Shown here piece by piece: positions 1 through 8,167 of a stretch of DNA of 64,000 nt (position 1 is the first letter of the stretch; each line of letters begins with the position of its first letter). The position numbers were made by a program, and so were the translations under genes. The notes under the pieces are model-generated. The model saw only the letters and a program-made list of their open reading frames with translations. It was not told where the DNA came from and searched no databases. The DNA is from [Mycobacterium] crassicus (lineage in GTDB: Bacteria > Actinomycetota > Actinomycetes > Mycobacteriales > Mycobacteriaceae). The stretch spans positions 1,039,033-1,103,032 of the forward strand of contig NZ_CP084029.1 of NCBI RefSeq assembly GCF_020181615.1, given 5' to 3'.

Positions 1-165
1 GAAGCGGTGGCCAGAGTGTTGCCCAAGAGCGAGACCCGGCGGGTCTACGACGCGGTCGTCAAGCGCTACTGGTGGCATGCGTGGTGGTTCGTACCGCACT
101 CGATCGTGCGGGGTGGCCTCGACAAGGTTCACATCGGCTTGGAGATCACTCCCGCCGCTTCGTAG
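1..165 (+). CDS. C-terminal end of an unidentified protein (partial)
   Basis: The first frame is open from base 1 to a TAG at 163-165 and encodes the last 54 residues of a protein whose start lies outside the window. The tail is rich in aromatic residues (KRYWWHAWWFVPHS) and ends GLEITPAAS. I do not recognise the family. It ends 38 bases before the photolyase start on the same strand, so it may be the upstream member of that operon. Confidence 0.5.
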   Translation, partial: EAVARVLPKSETRRVYDAVVKRYWWHAWWFVPHSIVRGGLDKVHIGLEITPAAS

Positions 166-203
166 CCCGCGCGCGGCAACCGGTCCGCAGGCAGGATGGT
201 CAG

Positions 204-1544
204 ATGCCGACCTTGCTGTGGTTTCGCCGCGACCTGCGAGTCGGTGATCTGCCGTCGCTGTCGGCTGCGGTGGCCGATGACCCCGAAGTCCTGGCCTGCT
301 TCGTGCTGGATCCACGGCTGGAGGCGTCATCGGGTCAGCGTCGACTGCAGTTCCTCGGTGACTGCCTGCGGCAACTGCGTGATGATCTCGGTGGCCGGCT
401 GCTGATCACCCGCGGGCCGGCGCACCAGCGGATCCCGCAGCTCGCCCGGGAGATCGCCGCGTCGGCTGTGCATGTGTCGGGTGATTTCACCCCATTCGGG
501 CGGCGGCGTGACCAGCAGGTGCAGATCGCCCTCGGTGCCGTGCCGCTGGTGTCCACCGGTTCGCCCTACCTGGTTTCGCCCGGCCGCGTCGTGAAAGGCG
601 ACGGCAGCCCGTATCGCGTGTTCACTCCGTTCTTTCGGCGGTGGCGCGAACACGGTTGGCGCCCGCCCGCCTCCTCCGGCCCCGAATCCGCGCGGTGGAT
701 CGATCCGTCAGACTTGCCCGGTTGCGATCCGGCGGAGGTGCCCGACCTCGGAATCGATCTCGAATTGCCCGCCGGGGAACCCGCAGCATTGCAGCACTGG
801 CGAGTTTTTGTGGAGGCTCGATCGGACCGCTACGCGTCGGACCGTGACCGACCCGATCGCGATGGCGGCAGTCGGATGTCGGCCTACCTGAAATTCGGCA
901 ACATCCATCCGCGCACCATGGCAGTCGACCTTGATGCGCGATGCCCCGGTCGGGCAGCCTACTTGCGGCAGTTGGCTTTCCGGGACTTCTATGCGGCGGT
1001 GCTGCATCACCGGCCGCGCAGTGCCTGGGCGAATTGGAATCAGGATTTCGACTCGATCCAGACCGATACCGATGCCGAGGCGAAACATCGGTTCGAGCGG
1101 TGGAAGGCCGGGCAGACCGGCTTTCCGATCGTCGATGCGGGGATGCGTGAACTGAGCGCCACCGGATTCATGCACAACCGAGTGCGGATGCTCGCGGCGT
1201 CCTTCCTCGTCAAGGATCTGCATCTGCCCTGGCAGTGGGGAGCGCGCTGGTTCTTGGATCAGTTGGTCGACGGCGATATGGCCAACAATCAGCATGGCTG
1301 GCAGTGGGCCGCGGGATGCGGCACCGATGCGGCGCCGTACTTCCGTGTCTTCAACCCGACGCTGCAGGGCGCAAAGTTCGATCCCGACGGCGCTTACGTG
1401 CGCCGCTGGATTCCGGAGTTGGCTGATGTCGAAGACCCCCACCTGGCGAAGGGGACACGGCCGCGGGATTACCCGGCGCCGATCGTGGATCACCGCGACG
1501 AGCGTGCGGAGGCACTGCGCCGGTATCATTCAATGAATGAATAA
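204..1544 (+). CDS. phr: Deoxyribodipyrimidine photolyase (cryptochrome/photolyase family)
   Basis: A light-driven flavoenzyme that splits cyclobutane pyrimidine dimers in DNA. The 446-aa product has the N-terminal antenna-binding Rossmann domain (MPTLLWFRRDLRVGDLPSL) and a C-terminal FAD domain. Typical signatures include the WKAGQTGFPIVDAGMREL segment, TGFMHNRVRM, FLVKDL, WQWGARWF and NNQHGWQWAAGCGTDAAPYFRVFNP. Length is normal for class I enzymes. The frame is open upstream to 72, but ATG 204 begins exactly at the conserved N-terminus and follows a GGATGG purine stretch. The TspO gene follows in the same direction 27 bases downstream. Photolyase and TspO beside each other recall light-induced carotenoid loci of actinobacteria, which is an inference. 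Confidence 0.95.
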   Translation: MPTLLWFRRDLRVGDLPSLSAAVADDPEVLACFVLDPRLEASSGQRRLQFLGDCLRQLRDDLGGRLLITRGPAHQRIPQLAREIAASAVHVSGDFTPFGRRRDQQVQIALGAVPLVSTGSPYLVSPGRVVKGDGSPYRVFTPFFRRWREHGWRPPASSGPESARWIDPSDLPGCDPAEVPDLGIDLELPAGEPAALQHWRVFVEARSDRYASDRDRPDRDGGSRMSAYLKFGNIHPRTMAVDLDARCPGRAAYLRQLAFRDFYAAVLHHRPRSAWANWNQDFDSIQTDTDAEAKHRFERWKAGQTGFPIVDAGMRELSATGFMHNRVRMLAASFLVKDLHLPWQWGARWFLDQLVDGDMANNQHGWQWAAGCGTDAAPYFRVFNPTLQGAKFDPDGAYVRRWIPELADVEDPHLAKGTRPRDYPAPIVDHRDERAEALRRYHSMNE

Positions 1545-1557
1545 TTCATTTAATGAA
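1536..1557. promoter_or_regulatory. Overlapping AT-rich palindromes between phr and tspO (candidate operator)
   Basis: Two perfect palindromes overlap here: AATGAATAATTCATT (1536-1550) and TTCATTTAATGAA (1545-1557). The first runs over the phr stop codon. They sit 14 bases before the tspO start in otherwise GC-rich DNA, a typical position for a MarR- or TetR-type operator controlling tspO. No regulator gene lies next to them in the window. Confidence 0.45.
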
Positions 1558-1571
1558 CGAAAGGGGGGAAC

Positions 1572-2060
1572 GTGCGTCTAGCCACTCTGCTCGGCACCGG
1601 TGCCGCGGTCGCCGTCACGGCGGTCACCGGGGCTGTCGCGACCACACCTGAGGTCGAAAGCGATTGGTATGAGCAGCTACGAAAGCCTCCTTATCAACCG
1701 CCCCGCCAAGTTTTCCCGGTGGTCTGGCCGGCGCTCTACGCCGACGTCGCTGTCGTCTCGGCATCCACCATCGATCGATTGAACGCCCAGGGCGAGCACA
1801 AGAAGCGTGCGGCGTATCAGGCCGCGCTGTTGATCAATCTCGCGCTCAACGCCGGCTGGTCGTGGTTGTTCTTCAACCGGCGTCGCTTCGGGTCGTCGAC
1901 GCTTCTCAGTGCCGCGCTGACCGCCAGCAGCGCCGACCTGACCCGCCGGGCAGTCGCTGCCCAGGGCGGGCGCGCCCTGCCGCTGGTGCTTTATCCGTTG
2001 TGGTGCGCTTTCGCCACCGTGCTGTGTGGGCACATCGCGATACTCAATCGCCGGCGGTAG
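1572..2060 (+). CDS. TspO/MBR family membrane protein
   Basis: A small integral membrane protein of the TspO (peripheral benzodiazepine receptor) family, which binds tetrapyrroles and is linked to stress and light responses in bacteria. The 162-aa product starts at GTG 1572 behind a strong GAAAGGGGGGAAC ribosome site. The family signature WYEQLRKPPYQPPRQVFPVVWPALY appears at about residues 35-58, followed by hydrophobic helices and the LNAGWSWLFFNRRRFG block. Its last 17 bases overlap the 3' end of the convergent SDR39U1 gene. Exact ligand and role are unknown. Confidence 0.85.
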   Translation: MRLATLLGTGAAVAVTAVTGAVATTPEVESDWYEQLRKPPYQPPRQVFPVVWPALYADVAVVSASTIDRLNAQGEHKKRAAYQAALLINLALNAGWSWLFFNRRRFGSSTLLSAALTASSADLTRRAVAAQGGRALPLVLYPLWCAFATVLCGHIAILNRRR

Positions 2061-3405
2061 CACCCAACAGGTGGCGTAGCAGGGGCTCGAGTTCGGGCAT
2101 CCGGAACTGATGATCCACGTCGTGCAGCCGCCCCGGCAGCACGCGCTGGCTCGCGCAGGCGAGTTCCCGCGCGCCCTGTTCACCGAGCAGCAGTCGCGGC
2201 CCGAGTCGCGGGACGGGCAGCAGGGTAGGTCGGTGCAGCACTCGTCCGAGGGTGTGGGTGTATTCGCTGTTGCGCGCAGGGTTCGGTGTGACGGCATTGA
2301 CGGCCCCGGTAAGCCGGGTATCCCAGATGGCTCGGTGATAGATGTCGATCAAGTCGTCGATCCCGATCCACGACAGCCACTGCCGGCCGTCGCCGAGGCG
2401 GCCACCCAGCCCGGCGGAGAACAGTGGTCGCATCAGCCGCAGTGTTCCGCCGCGTGGTGATTGCACGATGCCGGTGCGGATACGAACCACGCGTGTGCCG
2501 GACTGCTCTGCTGCGGAAAGCGAAGCCTCCCAGTCGGCGACGACGTCGGCGAGGAACCCATCACCGCGCTCGCTGCCTTCGGTGAGGAGATCGTCGCCGC
2601 GGTCGTAGCCGTAATAGCCGACGGCCGAAGCGCAGATCAGTGCGGTGGGTCGATCGTCGCTCCGACCGATCAACTCGGCGAGTCTGCGGGTCGGCCCGAT
2701 TCTGCTGTCACGGATGGCACGCCGATGCTCGCTGGTGAACCGTCCCGCGATCGACGCGCCCGCCAGATGGATCACCGCATCGACACCGGTCAACAGATCA
2801 CGATCCGGGTCGTTGGGATTCCATTGCCGCTCAACGGGATTGGCTGCGGAGCGCCGCACCAGCCGGATCACCCGATGGCCCCCGGTGCTCAAGAACGCCG
2901 TCAGCGCCGAACCTACGAGCCCCGACGATCCGGTGACGGCCACGGTCATGGGCGCCAGGCCGTGTTCTTTGGCGCGCCGGTGCGCCGCAAGGTCATCTGC
3001 GAGCTGGCGATGCCGATAGGTGAACATCGGCCGCAGCAGCGCCCCGGGAACGGCGGTGTCGACCCGGTCGATCACTCGTGTCCTTCCGTCACCGAGATCA
3101 TCGAAGTCGTGGGTGTGCTGCCAGGTCATCACCAGCCGCACCGGCAGCGACGCCAGGCCTCGGCCCCCGAGCGTGTCGAAAAAACGCCGGGGCGGGTCAT
3201 AGCCGTCGGGCTGGTGTTCGGCGATCCAGCGAAGCCCACCCGGAAGAGCCAGGACGGCTGTGCCATCACGCAACGAAGCGGCTTCGGTCACCAGCCGCAT
3301 CGACTGCCACGGCGGGCTCAGACGGGCGAACGCCCCCGGCCTCTCATGCCACGCGAACACTTCCTCACGGGGCGCCTCGACGGTGCTGGAAAAGACCAGG
3401 CCCAT
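2044..3405 (-). CDS. SRPBCC-SDR39U1 fusion, TIGR01777-type NAD-dependent epimerase/dehydratase
   Basis: A 453-aa two-domain protein. Residues about 1-150 form an SRPBCC/START-like ligand-binding domain (MGLVFSSTVEAPREEVFAWHERPGAF). From about residue 152 a Rossmann SDR begins with MTVAVTGSSGLVGSALTAFL and continues with DAVIHLAGASIAGRF, ICASAVGYYG and a C-terminal DUF1731-like segment. This is the SDR39U1/YfcH type, whose substrate is unknown. The 3' end overlaps the convergent tspO by 17 bases. It lies 24 bases downstream of the acyl-CoA ligase on the same strand, so co-transcription is possible, although functionally it may belong with the phr/tspO group. Confidence 0.85.
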   Translation of the reverse strand: MGLVFSSTVEAPREEVFAWHERPGAFARLSPPWQSMRLVTEAASLRDGTAVLALPGGLRWIAEHQPDGYDPPRRFFDTLGGRGLASLPVRLVMTWQHTHDFDDLGDGRTRVIDRVDTAVPGALLRPMFTYRHRQLADDLAAHRRAKEHGLAPMTVAVTGSSGLVGSALTAFLSTGGHRVIRLVRRSAANPVERQWNPNDPDRDLLTGVDAVIHLAGASIAGRFTSEHRRAIRDSRIGPTRRLAELIGRSDDRPTALICASAVGYYGYDRGDDLLTEGSERGDGFLADVVADWEASLSAAEQSGTRVVRIRTGIVQSPRGGTLRLMRPLFSAGLGGRLGDGRQWLSWIGIDDLIDIYHRAIWDTRLTGAVNAVTPNPARNSEYTHTLGRVLHRPTLLPVPRLGPRLLLGEQGARELACASQRVLPGRLHDVDHQFRMPELEPLLRHLLGATAGD

Positions 3406-3429
3406 GTGCCCGACGCTACCTGTCTCGGC

Positions 3430-4968
3430 TCAGCCGTACGTCTTGCGCAACTGATGCTTGATCACCTTGCCGCTGGCATTACGCGGCAGATCGTCCACCA
3501 GCACAAGCTCCTTCGGATGCTTGTAACGGGCCAGCCGATCATTGAGGAAGGGTTCGAGGTCGCTCAGTGTCAGCGAACCCGCGCCGGCGACTTCGGCCGC
3601 TACGGCCACGAAGGCCACCGGAACCTCACCCCAGCGGTCGTCGGCGCGCCCGATCACGGCCGCCTCGCGAATCATCGGATGCTCGAAGAGCGCGTTCTCC
3701 ACCTCGGCGCAGTAGATGTTCTCGCCGCCGGAGATGATCATGTCCTTCTTGCGGTCGACGACGTAGACGAAGTCCTCGTCGTCGACGCGTACCAGATCAC
3801 CGGAGTGGAACCAGCCGCCGGCGAACGCCTCCGCGGTGGCCTCCGGCTTGTTCCAGTAGCCCTGCATCATGGTCGGCCCGCGGTAGACGATCTCACCGAT
3901 CTCGCCGGGCGCCACGTCGTTCATGTTCTCGTCGACCACCCGTGCGGCGATGGTCGGGATCACCTTGCCCACCGACCCGAGTTTGCGGATCGCGTCGGCG
4001 CCGTTGAGCACGCAGGTGATCGGTGACATCTCGGTCTGGCCGAACACCGCGACGTTGAGGGCATCCGGAAACGTCTCGGCCATGGCGCGCAGCACCGTGT
4101 CCGACGCGGGCGCGGCACCCCAGCTGATGACCTCCAGAGCCAGATCCCGTTGCCGCACAGTCGGGTCCGCGCAGATCACCTGCCATTGCGCCGGCACCAG
4201 GAACACCGAGGTGGCCCGTTCGGCCTCCCAGGCGTCGAGCGTGTCGGCGGCGTTGAACGCCCCGAGCGGGTGGATCACCGTCTTGGTGCCGAGCAGCAGG
4301 TTGGGTGCGATGCTGCCCAGGCCTGCGATGTGGAACATCGGTGCGGCGCAGAAGTACACGCTGTCCGGGTTGGTCTGTAGGGCCTGGATGCAGGTCAGCG
4401 ACTGGGCGTGCATGTTCGAGTGGGACAGGATGGCGCCCTTGGGGCTTCCCGTCGTCCCCGACGTGTACATGATCAGCGCCGGGGTGTCCTCGGCGATATC
4501 GGTGGCCGGGTGCGGGTCCCCGGGCTCGGCGATCAGCGACTCGTAGTCATCGCCGAGTACCACGGCGAAATCGAGTCCGGGGGAGTTCTTGCGGACCGCA
4601 TCGATCAGCGGTGCCAGCAGTGCGTCGGTGATGACGCCCTTGGCGCCACTGTCGGAGACGATGTAGCTGATCTCGGGGTCGGTGAGACGGAAGTTGACCG
4701 GCACCGAGATGGCCCCCAGGGCGTTGATCGCCAGCACCGACTCGATGTATTCGGTGTGATTGAGCATCACGATCAGGACGCGGTCACCGAAGGAGATGCC
4801 GCGCCGGAACAGTGCTCCGGCCAGACGCTCCGAGCGATCGTGCAGCTGCTGCCAGGTGGTGTCGGTGCCGCGGCAGCGAAAGGCAACGCCGTCGGGACGC
4901 ATCTCGGCGTGGATCGCCACCTGATTCATCCAGTGGTTGCGGCGAGAACGCAGTGGTTGTGCGGTCAT
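3430..4968 (-). CDS. Acyl-CoA ligase (FadD family, ANL superfamily)
   Basis: An ATP-dependent AMP-forming ligase that activates a carboxylic acid to its CoA thioester. The 512-aa product has the ATP-binding loop MYTSGTTGSPKG at about residues 167-178, the FGQTEMSP motif, the FHSGDLVRVDDEDFVYVVDRKKD hinge region and the C-terminal catalytic lysine region PRNASGKVIKHQLRKTYG. Its ATG overlaps the TGA of the upstream enoyl-CoA hydratase as ATGA, so the two are translationally coupled and probably act in one acid-degradation step series. Chain-length or aromatic specificity cannot be read from the sequence. Confidence 0.92.
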   Translation of the reverse strand: MTAQPLRSRRNHWMNQVAIHAEMRPDGVAFRCRGTDTTWQQLHDRSERLAGALFRRGISFGDRVLIVMLNHTEYIESVLAINALGAISVPVNFRLTDPEISYIVSDSGAKGVITDALLAPLIDAVRKNSPGLDFAVVLGDDYESLIAEPGDPHPATDIAEDTPALIMYTSGTTGSPKGAILSHSNMHAQSLTCIQALQTNPDSVYFCAAPMFHIAGLGSIAPNLLLGTKTVIHPLGAFNAADTLDAWEAERATSVFLVPAQWQVICADPTVRQRDLALEVISWGAAPASDTVLRAMAETFPDALNVAVFGQTEMSPITCVLNGADAIRKLGSVGKVIPTIAARVVDENMNDVAPGEIGEIVYRGPTMMQGYWNKPEATAEAFAGGWFHSGDLVRVDDEDFVYVVDRKKDMIISGGENIYCAEVENALFEHPMIREAAVIGRADDRWGEVPVAFVAVAAEVAGAGSLTLSDLEPFLNDRLARYKHPKELVLVDDLPRNASGKVIKHQLRKTYG

Positions 4969-5747
4969 CCGGGGAACACCGCCTTGCGCTTCTGCAGCAT
5001 CGCGGTGGCGCCTTCGGCGAAGTCCGCCGAGCCCAGCAGCTCCACCTGGCCGTCCTTCTCACGGGCCAGCGCGGCGTCGAGTGCGGCGAGGTTGGTGGCG
5101 TTGAGTGCCCGCTTGGTCAGTTCCAGGGCGCGCCGCGGCCCGTGGGCCAGTTTCTCTGCCGCCTGGTCGACCTGCGCGTCCAACTCGGCGTCGGTGAGCA
5201 CCGCGTTGATCAGACCGGCGTCCCGGGCGGCGGTCGCCGGCAGGCGTTCGCCGAGCAGCGCCATCTCATTGGCCACGGCTCGTCCTGCCGCGGCGGCGAT
5301 CAGTGCGGTGGTGCCGCCGTCCGGCATCAGGCCGATGTTGGTGAACGACAGGAGGAAGTAGGCGCTCTCGGCGGCGTAGATCAGATCTGCTGCCAGGGCG
5401 ATACCGACGCCGACACCGGCAGCCGGTCCGTTGATCCGCGCGATCACCGGCACCGGGGTTGCGGTGATCGCGGTGACCAGCCGGCTGGCGCAATCCATCA
5501 CCTCTTCGGGGCCGATGCCGCCGGACATGGCCGACAGGTCGGCGCCGGTGCAGAACGCCTTGCCTTCGCCGGTGATGACGATGGCCCGCACGCCCGGGTC
5601 GTCGGCTGCGCCGGCGAACACGTCGCCGAGGGCCGCCATGGTGGCGTAGTCGATCGCGTTGAGCCGGGCGGGATTGGTGATCGTCACCCGCAGCACCCGA
5701 CCGTCGCGGGTGGCGGTGAGTTTGGCGGGCGCAGTATCTGCGACCAT
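4965..5747 (-). CDS. Enoyl-CoA hydratase/isomerase family protein
   Basis: A crotonase-fold enzyme, probably hydrating an enoyl-CoA in a beta-oxidation-like path. From ATG 5747 the product is 260 aa. Signs are RVTITNPARLNAID, the oxyanion-hole segments GEGKAFCTGADLS and ARINGPAAGVGVGIALAADLIYAAESAYF, and FTNIGLMPDGGTTALIA. Upstream codons in frame are open to 5855, but ATG 5747 follows TCGGAGG at a good distance and matches the family N-terminus. It is the first gene of a two-gene operon with the ligase and is divergent from the tandem TetR regulator across 76 bases. Confidence 0.92.
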   Translation of the reverse strand: MVADTAPAKLTATRDGRVLRVTITNPARLNAIDYATMAALGDVFAGAADDPGVRAIVITGEGKAFCTGADLSAMSGGIGPEEVMDCASRLVTAITATPVPVIARINGPAAGVGVGIALAADLIYAAESAYFLLSFTNIGLMPDGGTTALIAAAAGRAVANEMALLGERLPATAARDAGLINAVLTDAELDAQVDQAAEKLAHGPRRALELTKRALNATNLAALDAALAREKDGQVELLGSADFAEGATAMLQKRKAVFPG

Positions 5748-5823
5748 GGTCAGCCTCCGATGATCAGAAACGTAAATTGTGGTTAACATTAGGGCGTCGT
5801 AGCGCGCTGTCAACAGCCAGGGG

Positions 5824-7005
5824 GTGGAAGTGGCCGGCCGCCCCAAGGACCGCAAGGCGCAGATCGTGCGGGCCGCGGCGCGCGCCTTCAGTGACCGCGG
5901 TTATCACGCCGTGGGTGTCGACGAGATCGCCGCCGAGGTGGGCATCTCCGGTCCTGCGCTCTACCGGCACTTCGCGAACAAGTACGCACTCCTGGTCGCG
6001 ACCGCCGAGTACACGGTGGAGGCGTTGGTGACCGCCGCTCGAGTGGCCGACGACCCGGACCGGCCGGCGGCCGAACGCCTGCGCGCGATCACCGATGCGC
6101 TGATCGAGACCACTATCGGCAAGCGCGCCGAGGGCGCGTTCTATCGGTGGGAGCGGCGCTACCTGCAACCACCGGATCGCAAGCGCATTCGCGCCAGCTA
6201 CGACGCGCTGAACGCCGCCATCGCCGAACCGCTCGCGGTGCTGCGCCCGGAGCTATCGGATGCCGACACCGCGATGCTGGCCGCTGCGGCGCTGAGCGTT
6301 GTCGGCAGTATTTCCGCGCACCGAACCCGGCTGCCCGCCGCGGCACTTCGCGCGTTGCTGGGTGGGCTGTGCTGGTCGGTGCTGACGGCCGAACTGCCCC
6401 CGGCTCGGGCGAAATCGCTGCCTCGGCGATCCGAACGGGGGTTGCCGAGCATCTCCAAGCGTGAACGACTCCTCGCCCAAGCCATCCCGATGTTCGGCCA
6501 GCGGGGCTTTTACGAAGTGAGCATTGAAGAGATAGGCGCCGCCGCCGGGTTGACCGGCTCCAGCGCGTACCGCTACTTCCCGAGTAAGGCTGCGCTGCTG
6601 GCGGCCGCCTTCCATCGGGCCGGCGACCGGGTGTTGCTCATCATCACCGATGCGCTGGCCGAGTCGAGCAGTCCACGGCAGGCCGCCCTCCGCATCGCCG
6701 AACGCTATACGGCGCTGGCGTTCGCCGCGCCGGACCTGATCAACATCTACTTCGCCGAGTTCGCCAACCTGCTCGAACGCGACCGCATCGAGTTGCGGGA
6801 GCGGCAGCGGCAGAACGTCAACGAGTGGGCCCACCTGGTCTGCCAGGTCGGATCAGCGCAGACCGAAGCGGTATGCCGCGTCCACGCAGCGCTGGCGCTG
6901 GTCGTCGATATTGGGCGGCTGGTTAACTTCGACGACACCGACGAACAACGGTCCCGGATCCACACCTTGATGGAATCGGTGCTTTTCGGCCGAGGGAAGG
7001 TCTGA
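5824..7005 (+). CDS. Tandem TetR-family transcriptional regulator (two TetR units in one chain)
   Basis: A 393-aa protein holding two complete TetR units. The first helix-turn-helix spans about residues 9-55 (IVRAAARAFSDRGYHAVG ... ISGPALYRHF). The second spans about 211-258 (LLAQAIPMFGQRGFYEVS ... LTGSSAYRYFPSK). Each is followed by its own helical ligand/dimer domain, so the protein resembles a covalently linked dimer of different halves. The start is GTG 5824. It is divergent from the enoyl-CoA hydratase/ligase operon, its most likely target. The AT-rich stretch around 5770-5795 is the probable operator region, though I could not define a clear palindrome. Confidence 0.88.
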   Translation: MEVAGRPKDRKAQIVRAAARAFSDRGYHAVGVDEIAAEVGISGPALYRHFANKYALLVATAEYTVEALVTAARVADDPDRPAAERLRAITDALIETTIGKRAEGAFYRWERRYLQPPDRKRIRASYDALNAAIAEPLAVLRPELSDADTAMLAAAALSVVGSISAHRTRLPAAALRALLGGLCWSVLTAELPPARAKSLPRRSERGLPSISKRERLLAQAIPMFGQRGFYEVSIEEIGAAAGLTGSSAYRYFPSKAALLAAAFHRAGDRVLLIITDALAESSSPRQAALRIAERYTALAFAAPDLINIYFAEFANLLERDRIELRERQRQNVNEWAHLVCQVGSAQTEAVCRVHAALALVVDIGRLVNFDDTDEQRSRIHTLMESVLFGRGKV

Positions 7006-7035
7006 GCCGGGCGACGCCTTGACGAACCCCGCGGC

Positions 7036-7252
7036 GCTCAGCCCAGGTGGACACCACCTCGAGGGCGAGGAAGCCGAAGACGATCAGCCCGATGATCGCT
7101 GCGACGGCGGGGAGTGCAAGCACGGGTCTTTCATGGCTGGAAAGGTAATCCAGTCGTCGACTGTAAGAACCCGAGAAATATTGGCCATCAAGTCATCTGG
7201 GGATTCTGGTCGGTGAGCGGCGGCATGTTCGGCCGGACATGTGACCGAGCGG
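7036..7252. repeat. Left copy of a diverged ~220-bp duplication (partner at 15305-15526)
   Basis: This stretch aligns with 15305-15526 in the same orientation. It shares the blocks GCTCAGCCCAGGTGGA, GAGGGCGAGGAAGCCGAAGA and GATCAGCCCGATGATCG, then GGTAATCCA and CGACTGTAAGAA, with scattered differences beyond. Both copies carry a small reverse-strand reading frame for a membrane peptide. The two copies bracket the 7.3-15.3 kb catabolic block, as if it had been inserted into, or duplicated beside, this site. Confidence 0.7.
7038..7134 (-). pseudogene. Frameshifted copy of the 32-aa membrane peptide gene
   Basis: On the reverse strand the start MKDP is followed in a different frame by LALPAVAAIIGLIVFGFLAL, closely matching the intact peptide at 15307-15405. 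Compared with that copy, this one lacks one G in the run after the start region and one A near the 3' end. It therefore carries two single-base deletions in 97 bases and cannot make the peptide. It lies just after the tandem TetR gene on the opposite strand. Confidence 0.6.
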
Positions 7253-8095
7253 CGCGCCAAATTCGACGAGATCATCCGCTTGCCGTCGAGCACCGTGGGT
7301 CAACGGCCGGCCGCGCAATGCGCCCTGGCCCGGCCAGCCGAGTGAAGCCAGCCCGGTGCGGCTGCGCAACCGAGACGGCACCGGCTACGGGTACGAGTAC
7401 GGCAGTTCGGGCACCACGGCGAACCGCTCAGAATCAGGAAGGCGATCCGGGTTGATGACTATCAAAAACCAACGCGCCCAGCGTATTACGTAAACACCGG
7501 CAAAGCCGCCAGAATAATCTGCTCAGGCAGCTCGGCCTGCTCATCGTCCAATACCACCAGGTGACGACGGCGATCAACAACGCCTGCGAGATGGCATGGT
7601 TGCCGTATCGGTCGGCCTTGGGCCGATTCCCGGACCGGGCCGGTTCGCGGTGACGGCTCCGTGATAGCCGCCGGGCCGCATTGGGCAGCACTGTCTTCCA
7701 CGGTCGGCTTACTTCCGTGGCCGCCGCGTCCAGGCATGACCACCCGGTGGCGTATGGGGCCGCTGCCGGCGCAGGAGCGGCTCTGGCCGAGTCGGCGGCA
7801 ATCGCATCGGCCCGCCGTTCCGGTGGCATCGAACTTCGGGCGACTTTTATTCTATAGAGATGATGTGGTGCGGCTGGGCGGCCATGAATTGAGTGCCATC
7901 TACGGGCAAGTGAACCAACCTGCCTGCGGGGTCGGCGACGAAGCGGAGGCTGGGCATGACGAAGTGTCATCTACCTGCTATTCCGGCGGATGGCGACGAA
8001 GATGCCGTAGATCGAATCTGGCGATCTCGCCCTAGTGGCCGGCGCCTGGTCCCCGAGCTGCCAACCTGGTGATTTCACAAGTGCTCGTTGGACTA
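7253..8095. other. About 840 bases with no convincing gene
   Basis: Open frames here are short, lack recognisable domains or ribosome sites, and disagree between strands. Composition is uneven, with AT-rich patches near 7450-7520 and 7845-7865. A near copy of the TTCTATAGAA palindrome lies at 7849-7860. I take this as degenerate DNA at the left border of the catabolic block. A 38-codon frame from ATG 7956 is open but unremarkable. Confidence 0.5.
7849..7860. promoter_or_regulatory. Imperfect TTCTATAGAA-type site
   Basis: ATTCTATAGAGA matches 10 of 12 positions of the perfect palindrome at 14268-14281. It lies about 300 bases before the acyl-CoA ligase at 8168 and may be an auxiliary or decayed binding site for the same regulator. 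Confidence 0.3.
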
Positions 8096-8125
8096 TTGAC
8101 GCGTCTCTATAGAAACTGTCACACT
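8096..8125 (+). promoter_or_regulatory. Candidate promoter with TCTATAGA operator core before the acyl-CoA ligase
   Basis: A -35-like TTGACG (8096-8101) is followed after about 18 bases by a weak -10-like CACACT (8120-8125). The palindromic core TCTATAGA (8106-8113) sits in the spacer, where a bound repressor would block RNA polymerase. The core is shared with 7849-7860 and 14268-14281. The ligase start is 43 bases further on. Confidence 0.4.
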
Positions 8126-8167
8126 GGGAACCGCACTGTTAGGCGTATCACTGGAGGACATCGAGAG

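Noticed and set aside
2461..4026. 521-codon plus-strand frame across the SDR39U1 and ligase genes
   Set aside because: It is antisense to two well-supported genes, crosses their boundary and contains no recognisable domain.
5748..5823. TetR palindrome in the hydratase/TetR gap
   Set aside because: The AT-rich stretch near 5770-5795 pairs poorly when folded; no defensible inverted repeat was found, so no operator is annotated.
7486..7970. Overlapping mid-size frames on both strands
   Set aside because: There is no ribosome site, domain or consistent codon pattern; the region appears degenerate.
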